From Enemella dayhoffiae (GTDB taxonomy: Bacteria > Actinomycetota > Actinomycetes > Propionibacteriales > Propionibacteriaceae): DNA of 64,000 bases. The stretch covers positions 94,396 through 158,395 of the forward strand of contig NZ_NMVQ01000045.1 of the NCBI RefSeq assembly GCF_002250625.1, in the 5' to 3' direction. The notes beneath the pieces are model-generated. The model saw only the letters and a program-made list of their open reading frames with translations, was not told the origin of the DNA and did not search any database. Positions 56,019 to 64,000 of this stretch are shown here, piece by piece. Made by a program: the position numbers and the translations under genes. How positions within the stretch are numbered: the first letter of the stretch is position 1; each line of letters opens with the position of its first letter.

Positions 56019-56831
56019 TCAGCTGAGGCGGGCGTTGGCGAGCACCGGCAGGCTCCTGCGGGCCTGCTCCACCTGGCCCAGGTCGAGGTCGACGACGAGC
56101 AGTTCGGGGGCCGCGCCGGCCTCGGCGATCACCTGGCCGAGCGGGGAGACCACCTGGGAATGCCCGACCCCGGTCGGGGCGCCCTGCTTGGCGTCCACTC
56201 CGGCCGCCGCCGGATCCGCCTGACCGCAGGCGAGCACGAACGCGGTGGCGTCCACCGCCCGGGCCCGGGTGACCAGCTGCCACTGCTCGATCTTGCCGTC
56301 CCCGGCACCCCAGGAGGCGCTGACCACGAGCACCTGGGCACCCTCGCGGGCGTGGTTGATGTAGAGCTGCGGAAAGCGCACGTCATAACAGATCGAGAGC
56401 CCGACGGTGGCCTCCCCGACGCTGATCCGCACCTGTTCGGCGCCGGCATCCACGGTGTCCGACTCGGCGAAGCCGAACGCGTCATAGAGGTGGATCTTGT
56501 CATAGCTGGTGCGTTGCCCGTCCGGGCCGGCGACGAGCAGGGTGTTGCGCACCTTGTCTCCGGAGCCTGCCGAAGGGTGACCAGGGGTGAACATCCCCAC
56601 CAGGACGGCGATTCCAGCATCGTTGGCGATCCTGGAGACGGCCTGCCCGAACTCACCGTCGATCGGCTCGGCGATCTCGGTCAGGTTGTGGCCGAAGGCG
56701 CGCATGGTCGCCTCGGGGAAGACGACCAGCTCGGCTCCCTGGTCGGCCGCGGCCTGCGCCTGCTCGGCGACCAGGCGCAGGTTGTCGGCGACCTCACGGC
56801 TGGAACAGATCTGGGCGATGGCAACCTTCAT
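56019..56831 (-). CDS. Carbon-nitrogen hydrolase (nitrilase/omega-amidase-like)
   Basis: 270 aa, the normal length. The catalytic triad is Glu 40 (FPEA), Lys 112 (YDKIHLYDAF) and Cys 148 (SICYDVRFP). YDKIHLYDAFGF fits the deaminated-glutathione/omega-amidase branch; a small amide or carbamoyl acid is likely the substrate. It is divergent from the gntR gene with a shared 95-bp region. Confidence 0.9.
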   Translation of the reverse strand: MKVAIAQICSSREVADNLRLVAEQAQAAADQGAELVVFPEATMRAFGHNLTEIAEPIDGEFGQAVSRIANDAGIAVLVGMFTPGHPSAGSGDKVRNTLLVAGPDGQRTSYDKIHLYDAFGFAESDTVDAGAEQVRISVGEATVGLSICYDVRFPQLYINHAREGAQVLVVSASWGAGDGKIEQWQLVTRARAVDATAFVLACGQADPAAAGVDAKQGAPTGVGHSQVVSPLGQVIAEAGAAPELLVVDLDLGQVEQARRSLPVLANARLS

Positions 56832-56912
56832 GATGGAGTCCTTTCCTTGTGGGGTGAGGGTGTCTGGGTGGGGTGAGACGTGTCTGGACGTGGGGGGCAG
56901 GGCCCCCGACGG

Positions 56913-56920
56913 TGTATATC
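56913..56920 (+). promoter_or_regulatory. GntR operator-like site in the divergent region
   Basis: TGTATATC, close to TGTATACA, sits over the -10 of gntR (TATATC, 6 nt before its ATG) and between gntR and the C-N hydrolase. It fits autoregulation. Confidence 0.45.
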
Positions 56921-56926
56921 TGAGTC

Positions 56927-57610
56927 ATGCAGAACTCCGAGGCCGCACCGACCACGGGTCGGCTGAGGGCGTACGAGTTCATCCGCGACAACATTCTCAC
57001 CGACCACACCCGGCAGGGCACGTTCCTCAACGAGCAGGAGCTGGCCAGCGAGATCGGGGTGTCCCGGACGCCGGTGCGCGAGGCGCTGTTGCTGCTGGTG
57101 GCCGACGACCTGGTGGAGCTGATCCCGCAGCGGGGGGCGTACCTCCCCCGGATGGGTCCGCGGGAGGTGGCCGACCTGTTCGAGGTGCGCCGGGTGGTCG
57201 AGTGCCATGCGGCGACCGTGACGATCGCCGAAAGTTGCGTCCCGGTACGCCGAATGGGGGAGCTGCTTTCCCGACAGCAGGAACTCGACCCGGACGACGC
57301 CGGCGCCTTCAAGGAGTTCATCACCCTCGACCGGGACTTCCACCAGGCACTCGTCGACGCCGCCGGCAACGGGCTGTTCTCCACCCAGTATGCCAAGCTG
57401 CGAGCCCGGCAGATGCTGGTCGGGATCGAGGCCGTGCTCTGGCATCCGCGCCGGATGGCCGAGGTGGACGACGAGCACCAGGCGATCCTGGACGCGCTGA
57501 TCGCCGGCGACCAGGCCGCGGCCCACGCTGCCATCATCGATCACCTCACGATCACCCACGGCCTGGTCCGGGAACGCAGCGACGGCGCGCTCAGCCCCGA
57601 CCCTCGTTGA
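56927..57610 (+). CDS. GntR-family (FCD) transcriptional regulator
   Basis: 227 aa. Winged helix (LNEQELASEIGVSRTPVREALLLL, region 37-60) and C-terminal FCD effector domain with metal-binding FHQALVDAAGN-type helices (DRDFHQALVD, DDEHQAILDAL). Likely local regulator of the C-N hydrolase, MHS permease and DUF2848 gene. 3' end overlaps the convergent permease by 20 nt. Confidence 0.9.
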   Translation: MQNSEAAPTTGRLRAYEFIRDNILTDHTRQGTFLNEQELASEIGVSRTPVREALLLLVADDLVELIPQRGAYLPRMGPREVADLFEVRRVVECHAATVTIAESCVPVRRMGELLSRQQELDPDDAGAFKEFITLDRDFHQALVDAAGNGLFSTQYAKLRARQMLVGIEAVLWHPRRMAEVDDEHQAILDALIAGDQAAAHAAIIDHLTITHGLVRERSDGALSPDPR

Positions 57611-58925
57611 GCGCCTCGTCGGCCTCGTCCACCACTGCTCTGCCCATGAGCAGGCCGATGATGGTTATCACGCAGGCGACGGCGATGTACATCGCGATGT
57701 ACCAGGAATTGTTGTACTGCTTGATGAACAGGGCGAACATCGTCGGCGCCAGACCACCGGCGAAGATGCCGGCGAAGGTGTACGCCAGCGACGATCCGGT
57801 GTAGCGCAACCGGGCGTGGAACTGCTCTGCGATGTGGGCGGCCTGCGGGGCGTACATGAACGAGTGGCAGAGCAGGCCGACCACCACGCCGAAGATGGCG
57901 AGCGGGAAGCTGCGGGTGGTCTGCATCGCGATGAACACGAACGCCCAGATCGCGCCGAGCACGGCGGCCACACCATAGATCATCCGCCGGTTGATCCGGT
58001 CCGACAGCCAGCCGGCGAACGGCATCGTGACGATCTGCAGCGCGCCGGCGGTCATCGTGCAGGTGAGCGCCTGGGTGTTGGTCAGCTTGTTCGGGCCGGT
58101 CTGCAACCAGGTGATCACATAGACCGCGAAGAACGCGTAGAGCACGTCCGGGCCGAAGCGGGTGAAGATCGCGCCGAACAGGGCCCGGGTCTGCTTGGTG
58201 AGCACCTCGGTGACCGGCGCCTTGGGCGGCTCGCCCTGTTCGACCAGCTTCTGGAAGACCGGTGTCTCCTCGAGCTTGTGCCGGATCCACAGGCCGAACG
58301 CGACCAGCACCAGCGAGAGGCAGAAGGCGACCCGCCAACCCCAGGACAGGAAGGCTTCGGGCGACATCGAGGCGGTCATGATGATCAGCAGCAGGTTGGC
58401 GGCGACCGACCCGAGGGGTACGCCGGTCTGCGCGGCGGAGGCCCACAGTCCGCGGGTGCCGGGTCGGGCGAACTCGCTGGAGAGCAGCACCGCGCCGCCC
58501 CACTCGCCACCGACGCCGACGCCCTGCAGGAACCGCATCAGCACCAGGAGGATCGGGGCGAGTACGCCGACGGTCCCGTAGGTGGGCAGGATGCCGATCG
58601 CGAAGGTGGCCACGCCGATCAGCAGCAGGGTCCACACCAGGACCTTCTTGCGGCCGATCACGTCACCGAGCCGACCGAAGAAGATGCCGCCGATCGGCCG
58701 GGCCACATAGCCGGCACCGTAGGTGAGGAAGGCCTTGATGGTGTCCATCGCCGGGTCGGAGCCGTCGAAGAAGAGCTTGCTGAACACCGTCCCGGTGACG
58801 GCACCGAACAGGGCGAAGTCATACCACTCCAGGGAGGTGCCGGAAAGGCTGGCGACGAACGCCTTGCGCAGGTTCTTCCGCTCCTCGGCCGTCTGTGGTT
58901 GGACCGCGGTCGAGCTGTGGGTCAT
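57591..58925 (-). CDS. MHS-family metabolite:H+ symporter
   Basis: 444 aa, 12 membrane helices. TSLEWYDFALFG at the start, FGRLGDVIGRKKVLVWTL and the MHS loop (GLWASAAQTGVPLGS) identify the ShiA/ProP/KgtP-like branch. It imports an organic acid or zwitterion with protons. With the flanking hydrolase and DUF2848 gene it probably feeds their substrate. Confidence 0.9.
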   Translation of the reverse strand: MTHSSTAVQPQTAEERKNLRKAFVASLSGTSLEWYDFALFGAVTGTVFSKLFFDGSDPAMDTIKAFLTYGAGYVARPIGGIFFGRLGDVIGRKKVLVWTLLLIGVATFAIGILPTYGTVGVLAPILLVLMRFLQGVGVGGEWGGAVLLSSEFARPGTRGLWASAAQTGVPLGSVAANLLLIIMTASMSPEAFLSWGWRVAFCLSLVLVAFGLWIRHKLEETPVFQKLVEQGEPPKAPVTEVLTKQTRALFGAIFTRFGPDVLYAFFAVYVITWLQTGPNKLTNTQALTCTMTAGALQIVTMPFAGWLSDRINRRMIYGVAAVLGAIWAFVFIAMQTTRSFPLAIFGVVVGLLCHSFMYAPQAAHIAEQFHARLRYTGSSLAYTFAGIFAGGLAPTMFALFIKQYNNSWYIAMYIAVACVITIIGLLMGRAVVDEADEALNEGRG

Positions 58926-58989
58926 GGGTGACTCCTTCGGCTGGTGGCCGGTTCGGGCAGGCCGGTGGGCTGCCCCGGTGGCGCGTGAT

Positions 58990-58997
58990 TGTATACA
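58990..58997. promoter_or_regulatory. GntR operator-like palindrome (TGTATACA)
   Basis: Perfect palindrome TGTATACA, part of ATTGTATACATTA, in the 146-bp divergent region between the MHS permease and the DUF2848 gene. Matches the site over gntR. Confidence 0.5.
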
Positions 58998-59071
58998 TTA
59001 GGCACGGAGGCGGGGGTTGAACAGATCTTCCGCCGAGTTTCATCTGCCCGTTACACAACTCGGAGGTTTCG

Positions 59072-59761
59072 GTGACCACGCTCAGCTTCTCCCTGCCGGA
59101 CGGTTCCACCCGCGAGGTGGCGGTCCGGCGTACGCTCAACGCCGGCTATGCCGGGCGGAACACCGAGGAGGTGCGGGCGCACATCGACGAGCTGGCCGAG
59201 CTGGGCGTGCCGGGGCCGAGCACGGTGCCGACCATGTATCCGATCTCCACCTATCTCGCCCAGCAGGTGGACGTGGTCGAGGTGCAGCACGCGAAGACCT
59301 CCGGCGAGGCCGAGTGGGCGCTGGTCATCGCCGACGGAGGCGAGGTGCTGCTCACCGCGGCCTGCGACCACACCGACCGCGCGCTCGAGGTGCACGGCGT
59401 GGCCTGGTCCAAGAACGCCAGTCCGGACGTGCTGTCGACCCGCGCCTGGCGCCTCGACGACGTCCGCGACCACCTGGACCAGATCACCCTCAAGGCGTGG
59501 GTCACCCACGACGGCGGGGAGGAGCAGTTGATCTCCGACTCCACCTGTGGCGCGCTGCTGACGCCGGACCATTGGCTCGGGGTGCTGGGTGAGCGCGGGC
59601 TGGCCGAGCCCGGGACGGTGCTCATGTCGGGCACCGTGCTGATGAAGGAGGGTGTGGACCAGTTCGCCGACCGCTGGCGGGTCGAGCTCGCCGACCCGGT
59701 CACCGGCGAGTCGATCGACGTGGCGTACGCCATCGAGATCCTCCCCGACCCCATCGACTGA
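59072..59761 (+). CDS. DUF2848 family protein
   Basis: 229 aa from GTG 59072 with CGGAGG 6 nt upstream. DUF2848 (fumarylacetoacetase-related beta-roll) features: YPISTYLAQQVDVVEV, and VMSGTVLMKEGVDQFADRW at the end. Likely a metal-dependent hydrolase or isomerase of unknown substrate. Divergent from the MHS permease. Confidence 0.8.
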   Translation: MTTLSFSLPDGSTREVAVRRTLNAGYAGRNTEEVRAHIDELAELGVPGPSTVPTMYPISTYLAQQVDVVEVQHAKTSGEAEWALVIADGGEVLLTAACDHTDRALEVHGVAWSKNASPDVLSTRAWRLDDVRDHLDQITLKAWVTHDGGEEQLISDSTCGALLTPDHWLGVLGERGLAEPGTVLMSGTVLMKEGVDQFADRWRVELADPVTGESIDVAYAIEILPDPID

Positions 59762-59771
59762 CCCCACCGAG

Positions 59772-59906
59772 TTTGTCAGTGGTCATGCGGACTTCCCGAC
59801 CCGGATCACGCTTGATCCCGCCCAACTTGGTCAGTGGTTATCCACGGTTGCGCCGCCCCACGGCCGAGGTGTGTCGCCCTCACAACCGGGCATGACAACT
59901 GACAAA
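59772..59906. repeat. 17-bp inverted repeat flanking ~100 bp
   Basis: TTTGTCAGTGGTCATGC at 59772-59788 is mirrored by GCATGACAACTGACAAA at 59890-59906 (one mismatch); another TTGGTCAGTGGTTAT is at 59827-59841. Region between DUF2848 and ilvA holds no coding. Confidence 0.65.
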
Positions 59907-59917
59907 GTGCGGGGGTG

Positions 59918-61195
59918 TCAGACCAAGAAGCGATAGAACGGGGAGTTCGGGTCGACCTGTTCCACCTGCATCGCAGAGGTGTCCATCCGCTCCAGCAGGC
60001 CCGGCAGGTCCTCGGGGCTGCCGAGCTCGATGCCGACCAGGGCCGGGCCGGTCTCGCGGTTTGACCGCTTCACATACTCGAACAGCGCGATGTCGTCGTC
60101 GGGCCCGAGCACCTCATCGAGAAAGCGGCGCAGCGCCCCCGGTTCCTGCGGAAAGTTCACCAGGAAATAGTGCTTGCGGCCCTCCCAGACCAGCGAACGC
60201 TCCACGATCTCCGAATAGCGGGACACGTCGTTGTTGCCGCCGGAGACGATCACCACGACGCTCTGGTCGGCCCCGACGGTGAGCTGACGGCCCAGCACCG
60301 ACGCCGCAACGGCGCCCGCGGGCTCGGCGATGATCCCGTCGACCTGATAGAGCGCCAACATCTCGTGACAGATCTGCCCCTCGTCGACCGTGAGCAGTTC
60401 GGGGTGGTGGGCCAGCGCGATGCCGGTGGTCAGGTCACCGGCCCGGCGCACCGCGGCGCCGTCGACGAAGGTGTCGATCCGCTCCAGGGTGACCGGTTCG
60501 CCGGCCGCGACCGCGGCGCCGAGACAGGCGGCGCCGGCCGGTTCGACCGCGACCACGCGGGTGCTCGAGTGGTGCGCGGCGAACCAGGTCAGACAACCCG
60601 CGAGCATCCCGCCACCGCCGACCGGTACCACCAGCACGTCGGGGGCGTGCCCGAGCTGATTGACGACCTCGGCGGCCAACGTGCCCTGCCCGGCGATGGT
60701 GCGCGCGTCGTCGAAGGCGGGCACCATCGTCGCACCCGACTCCCAGGCCTCGGCGTACGCCGCCTGCGCGGCCTCGTCGTAGGTGTCGCCGGTGACGACG
60801 AGCTCGACGTACGCCCCGCCGAGCTGCCGCATCCGGTCGCGTTTCTGTCGTGGGGTGGTGGATGGCACGAAGATCCGCGCGCGGATCCGTAGCCGCGCGC
60901 AGGCGTACGCCACCCCCTGGCCGTGGTTGCCGGCCGAGGCGCAGATCACCCCGGCGGCGCGCTCGGCCGCGGAGAGCTGGCTGATCAGGTTGTACGCCCC
61001 GCGCAGCTTGTAGGAGCGCACCGGCTGCAGGTCTTCCCGTTTGAGCCAGACGTTGGCGCCGGTCGCGGTGGAGAGCCGTTCGTTGAGCTGCAGCGGGGTC
61101 TCGCTGACCACCCCGCGCAACCGCTCGCTGGCCACGGCGATGTCGGCGGCGGTGACGTGGGCGGCGGTGACCGCGGGATCGGGCACGCCGGTCAC
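59918..61195 (-). CDS. ilvA: Threonine dehydratase (ilvA)
   Basis: 425 aa from GTG 61195, overlapping the yceH-fusion stop (GTGA). PLP lysine in SYKLRGAYN, CASAGNHGQGVAYAC, PVGGGGMLAGC and SGGNNDVSRY. A C-terminal ACT-like domain (residues ~335-425) suggests the isoleucine-inhibited biosynthetic form, of the shorter actinobacterial type. Confidence 0.92.
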   Translation of the reverse strand: MTGVPDPAVTAAHVTAADIAVASERLRGVVSETPLQLNERLSTATGANVWLKREDLQPVRSYKLRGAYNLISQLSAAERAAGVICASAGNHGQGVAYACARLRIRARIFVPSTTPRQKRDRMRQLGGAYVELVVTGDTYDEAAQAAYAEAWESGATMVPAFDDARTIAGQGTLAAEVVNQLGHAPDVLVVPVGGGGMLAGCLTWFAAHHSSTRVVAVEPAGAACLGAAVAAGEPVTLERIDTFVDGAAVRRAGDLTTGIALAHHPELLTVDEGQICHEMLALYQVDGIIAEPAGAVAASVLGRQLTVGADQSVVVIVSGGNNDVSRYSEIVERSLVWEGRKHYFLVNFPQEPGALRRFLDEVLGPDDDIALFEYVKRSNRETGPALVGIELGSPEDLPGLLERMDTSAMQVEQVDPNSPFYRFLV

Positions 61196-62400
61196 CGGTT
61201 CGTGGGGCGGCGGGCGAGCAGATAGAGGTTGGTGTCCGCCTCGTCGGGCAGCGGCCCGCGCAGGTACCACTCAAGGATCTCCAGGCCGGACTCGGTGACC
61301 GCCCGCCGAACCGTGTCCGGGTCGTGCAGCACCAGCTCGACCTCGAACGGTTGCTCCCACAGCGTGTCGAACCGGCGTACCTCGTCCCCCACGTGGATGG
61401 CGATCGCGAGCCAGCCACCGGGGGCCAGCACGCGAGCCAGCGAACCCAGGGTGGGGGAGAGTTCGGAGGGAGCCAGGTGCACCAGCGACTGCCAGGCGGT
61501 GATGGCACCCCAGGCCGCGGCGGCCGGTGGGCGGAGGAGCCGGGTCAGGTCGCCGACCTCGAACCGCAGCTCGGGGTGCGCGGCCCGGGCGGTCTCGATC
61601 ATGGCGGGCGAGAGATCAAAGCCGGTCACGTCGGCCCCGGATGCGGCGAGCAGCGCGGTGGTACCGCCCGGTCCGCAGCCGACGTCGGCGACCGGTCCGC
61701 TGGTGCTGGCGGCGACCCGTTCCAGCAGCCAGCGGTCGAAGGGCAGTCGGTCGAGGGCTGCGGTCTGCCGGTCGGCGTACGCCTCGGCGACGGAGTCGTA
61801 GGCGCTCACGACGCGCTCGTTGCGGGCCTGGCTGCCGTGCTCGAGGAGCTGCTCCCGATCGACGGTCGGTGCGGGGGCTGTGGGTTCGGCCGCGCCGGCG
61901 ACGGTGCCGAGGAGGTGGATCCAACGCGGGTCGTGCTGTCCGGCGGTACGCCCGGTCTCGAGGGTGAGCGGCTGGTCGCGGGCGGCGAGCCGGCGCAGGC
62001 ACTCCTCGACGGATTCCTTGTCAGAGAAGGGGAAGAGGCGTTCGGTTCGGGTTTTCAGTGCGCCCGCGGACTGGGGCCCGCGGAGCAGCAGCACGGTGAT
62101 CAGTGCGCGCTCGTCGTCGGCCAGGTCGAGCTGTTCGTCGAGGCGCTGGTGGTACTTCAGGGCCCGAGAGCCCTTGCCCGCCCAGACGAAGCGGACCAGC
62201 TCGCGGTCCTTGAGCCCGCGCAGGCACTGGTCGAGCTGCTGGTCGGAATAGTCGGTGACCGGCTCCCGGCTCGAGGTCTGGTTGCACGCGGTGCGCAGCC
62301 CGTTCAGCGACAGCGGATAGGAGGCGGGCACCGTCTTCTGCTTCTCCAGCAGGGAACCCAGCACCCGCTGTTCCACGGCATCCAGTTCGATCTCGGCCAC
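61192..62400 (-). CDS. YceH (DUF480)-SAM methyltransferase fusion
   Basis: 402 aa. Residues 1 to ~165 are the YceH double winged-helix domain: LDAVEQRVLGSLLEKQKTVP, YPLSLNGLRTACNQTSSREP. Residues ~190-400 are a class I SAM methyltransferase with VADVGCGPGGTTALL (motif I) and VLAPGGWLAIAIH. The two are usually separate proteins. Possibly cotranscribed with ilvA (4-nt overlap). Confidence 0.88.
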   Translation of the reverse strand: MAEIELDAVEQRVLGSLLEKQKTVPASYPLSLNGLRTACNQTSSREPVTDYSDQQLDQCLRGLKDRELVRFVWAGKGSRALKYHQRLDEQLDLADDERALITVLLLRGPQSAGALKTRTERLFPFSDKESVEECLRRLAARDQPLTLETGRTAGQHDPRWIHLLGTVAGAAEPTAPAPTVDREQLLEHGSQARNERVVSAYDSVAEAYADRQTAALDRLPFDRWLLERVAASTSGPVADVGCGPGGTTALLAASGADVTGFDLSPAMIETARAAHPELRFEVGDLTRLLRPPAAAAWGAITAWQSLVHLAPSELSPTLGSLARVLAPGGWLAIAIHVGDEVRRFDTLWEQPFEVELVLHDPDTVRRAVTESGLEILEWYLRGPLPDEADTNLYLLARRPTNR

Positions 62401-62466
62401 GGCGGCAGCCTAGCGGGCCAGCCCTGCCATCCAGCGACCCTTCCTGTCACTCATCGAACCCTCGGG

Positions 62467-62592
62467 GGTTCGCTGGATAGCCCTACGGTTCGCTGGATGG
62501 CGCCAAGGCGGTTCGCTGGATGGCGCCAACACGGTTCGCTGGATGGCGCCAAGGCGGTTCGCTGGATGGCGCCAAGGCGGTTCGCTGGATGG
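62467..62592. repeat. Six GGTTCGCTGGATGG copies, 23-bp tandem spacing
   Basis: GGTTCGCTGGATRG begins at 62467, 62487, 62510, 62533, 62556 and 62579; the last five are exactly 23 bp apart, with GCGCCAAGGC between. Between rmuC and yceH. A CGAACCC/GGGTTCG hairpin at 62455-62471 precedes them. Confidence 0.9.
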
Positions 62593-62599
62593 CCCCTGG

Positions 62600-64000
62600 T
62601 CAGCAGGTGCCGTTGTCGCGGCGCTCGACCGAGGGCGGGTCCGCCCAGTCGAGCAGGTTGGGCTCGGAGCGGGTGAGCTCGGACTGCTCGGGCAGGCCGC
62701 GCCGGCGCCGCGAACCCCGCCCGATCATCGGCTCCACCTTGGCGGCGTCCTCGACCAGCTCGGGGGCGGCAATGTCGCGGGTGTTCTCGTCGACGCTCTG
62801 CGGGGCGACCAGCTCGGCGTCGGTGACGCTCAGGTCGCGGAAGCGCCGCGCGGTGACCAGCACCCGCGCCTCCATCGAGCCGACCGTCGAGTTGTACGCC
62901 CCCACCGCGGCCTTGAGCGAGCGGCCGACCTTGTCCAGGTGGCCACCCATCGCGGACAGCCGGTCGTGCAGCTCACGGCCCAGCGCGAACACCTCGGCGG
63001 CCGACTCGGCGAGCGCCGCCTGCTTCCAGCCGTACGCCACCGCGCGCAGCATGGCGATCAGCGTGTTCGGGGTGGCCACCACGACGTCACGGGCCGCGGC
63101 GTACTCGTGCAGGTCGGGCACCTGCTCGAGCGCGGAGAAGAGGAACTGCTCGTTGGGCAGGAACATCACCACGAACTCCGGCGAGCCGGTGGCCGCCTTC
63201 CAGTATTCCTTCTTGGAGAGCTGGTCCACGTGCGCCTTCACGTTGCGCCCGAACAGGGTGAGCTTCTCGGTCCGCAGCCGTTCGTCGTCGGTCTCGTGGG
63301 CGTCCAGGAAGGCGCTCAGCGGCACCTTCGCGTCGACGTAGAGGAACTTGCCGTCGGACAGGTTCACCCGCATGTCCGGCCGGATGGTGCGGTCTGCGGT
63401 GGTGGTCGTGGTGGACTGCTCGTCGAAGTCGCAGCGGTCGACCATCCCGGCGTATTCCGCCACCCGGCGCAGCTGCAGCTCACCCCAGGCGCCGCGCACC
63501 TGGGGTTTGCGCAGGGCGGTGGCCAGGGCGTGGGTCTCCCGCCGGAGGTGCTCCCCGGTCGCCTGCACCGCCTGCACCTGGTTGCGCAGGTCGGTGGCCA
63601 TCGCCACGCGGTCCTTCTCCACGGTGGCCAGCCGATCGGAGAACTTCACCATCAGCTCGGTCAACGGATCGATGATGGCGCGGGTCTTCTCGTCCGACAC
63701 CTTGCCCTGGCGCTCCAGGGTCTCCCCGGAGAGCACCTTGAACTGGTTGGCCAGCGACTCCCGGTCCTCGGCGAGTCGCTGCGCCCGTTCGATCGCGGCG
63801 TCGCGCTGGGCCTTGGCGGCCGCCAGCTGGGAGCCGACCTCGGCCGCCTCCGCCTGGGCCTGTGCGGTCTCCGCCCTGGCCTCGGCGATCTCGCCGCGCA
63901 CCTGGGCCGCAGCGGTCTCGGTCTGCGCGAGCTGGGCCCGCAACCCGGCCGACTCGGCCCGCGCGTCGGCGGCTTGGCTGCGCGCATCGGCGGCCTGGGC
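62600..64000 (-). CDS. rmuC: DNA recombination protein RmuC (5' cut by window)
   Basis: The frame is open to the window edge; the visible ~466 residues start in an Ala/Arg/Glu/Gln coiled coil of ~110 residues. The RmuC nuclease-like core includes ATALRKPQVRGAWGELQLRR, PDMRVNLSDGKFLYVDAKVPL and FLPNEQFLFSALEQ. It is a PD-(D/E)XK-like protein restraining genome rearrangements. C-terminal ~70 residues are a disordered basic tail. Confidence 0.92.
   Translation of the reverse strand, partial: AQAADARSQAADARAESAGLRAQLAQTETAAAQVRGEIAEARAETAQAQAEAAEVGSQLAAAKAQRDAAIERAQRLAEDRESLANQFKVLSGETLERQGKVSDEKTRAIIDPLTELMVKFSDRLATVEKDRVAMATDLRNQVQAVQATGEHLRRETHALATALRKPQVRGAWGELQLRRVAEYAGMVDRCDFDEQSTTTTTADRTIRPDMRVNLSDGKFLYVDAKVPLSAFLDAHETDDERLRTEKLTLFGRNVKAHVDQLSKKEYWKAATGSPEFVVMFLPNEQFLFSALEQVPDLHEYAAARDVVVATPNTLIAMLRAVAYGWKQAALAESAAEVFALGRELHDRLSAMGGHLDKVGRSLKAAVGAYNSTVGSMEARVLVTARRFRDLSVTDAELVAPQSVDENTRDIAAPELVEDAAKVEPMIGRGSRRRRGLPEQSELTRSEPNLLDWADPPSVERRDNGTC

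Overview
The window is chromosomal DNA of a high-GC actinobacterium. Supporting signs are the mycothiol enzyme Mca, a small DivIC next to a DUF501 gene, frequent GTG starts, many -10 hexamers (TAnnnT) lying 6-7 nt before start codons as in leaderless transcripts, and gene order resembling that remembered for mycobacteria (mfd, mazG, eno, divIC, DUF501; then greA, DUF4307, mca, hemolysin III, Z-prenyl synthase, phoH, xseB, xseA, ispH). The flavour of the accessory genes fits Propionibacteriaceae or a neighbouring family, but this is inference. No rRNA, IS element, prophage or CRISPR array is visible. Layout: 1-2.5 kb is the edge of a putative GTPase-associated (GAS-like) signalling/conflict locus: a truncated gene, a vWA-like protein and a zinc-ribbon P-loop GTPase. 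2.5-3.2 kb has an ArsC-family reductase and a decayed YidD-like remnant. 3.2-9.4 kb is a complete seven-function Mrp/Mnh cation/proton antiporter operon on the minus strand with mnhA and mnhB fused. 9.5-18.5 kb is the conserved housekeeping block mfd, SurA-like lipoprotein, mazG, a frameshifted C39-like cysteine-peptidase pseudogene, eno, divIC, DUF501 and a small membrane protein. A tRNA with UAA anticodon, a BI-1-like membrane protein and a 152-bp tandem repeat array follow. 20-33 kb holds NUDIX, zinc metallopeptidase, CoA-transferase, a membrane protein, an orphan D12-type DNA methylase, Sir2, GNAT, a DUF2510 protein, a deleted glgX-like gene, a PQQ-like lipoprotein and a QQGYP-tailed membrane protein. 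33-41 kb has msrA, ung, two MFS exporters (one with its MarR regulator), an AI-2E family protein, a deletion junction fusing a serine-hydrolase stub to an ABC ATPase stub, and an LD-carboxypeptidase. 41-54.6 kb is again conserved core (greA, mca, hemolysin III, uppS, phoH, gamma-carbonic anhydrase, xseAB, ispH). 54.6-59.8 kb contains an MFS gene and a GntR-controlled catabolic module (C-N hydrolase, MHS permease, DUF2848 protein) with matching operator-like sites. The right end carries ilvA, a YceH-methyltransferase fusion and rmuC (cut by the window edge). Two themes stand out. First, at least seven remnants or broken genes (YidD-like, C39 peptidase, glgX, NYN, serine hydrolase, ABC ATPase, Fic) sit among intact core genes, suggesting local decay or, less likely, sequence errors. 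Second, there are three unrelated short tandem-repeat arrays at gene ends (24 bp at mfd, 152 bp after the BI-1 gene, 23 bp between yceH and rmuC). I did not find a clearly new system; the best candidates are the GTPase-associated locus cut by the left edge and the GntR/DUF2848 catabolic module.
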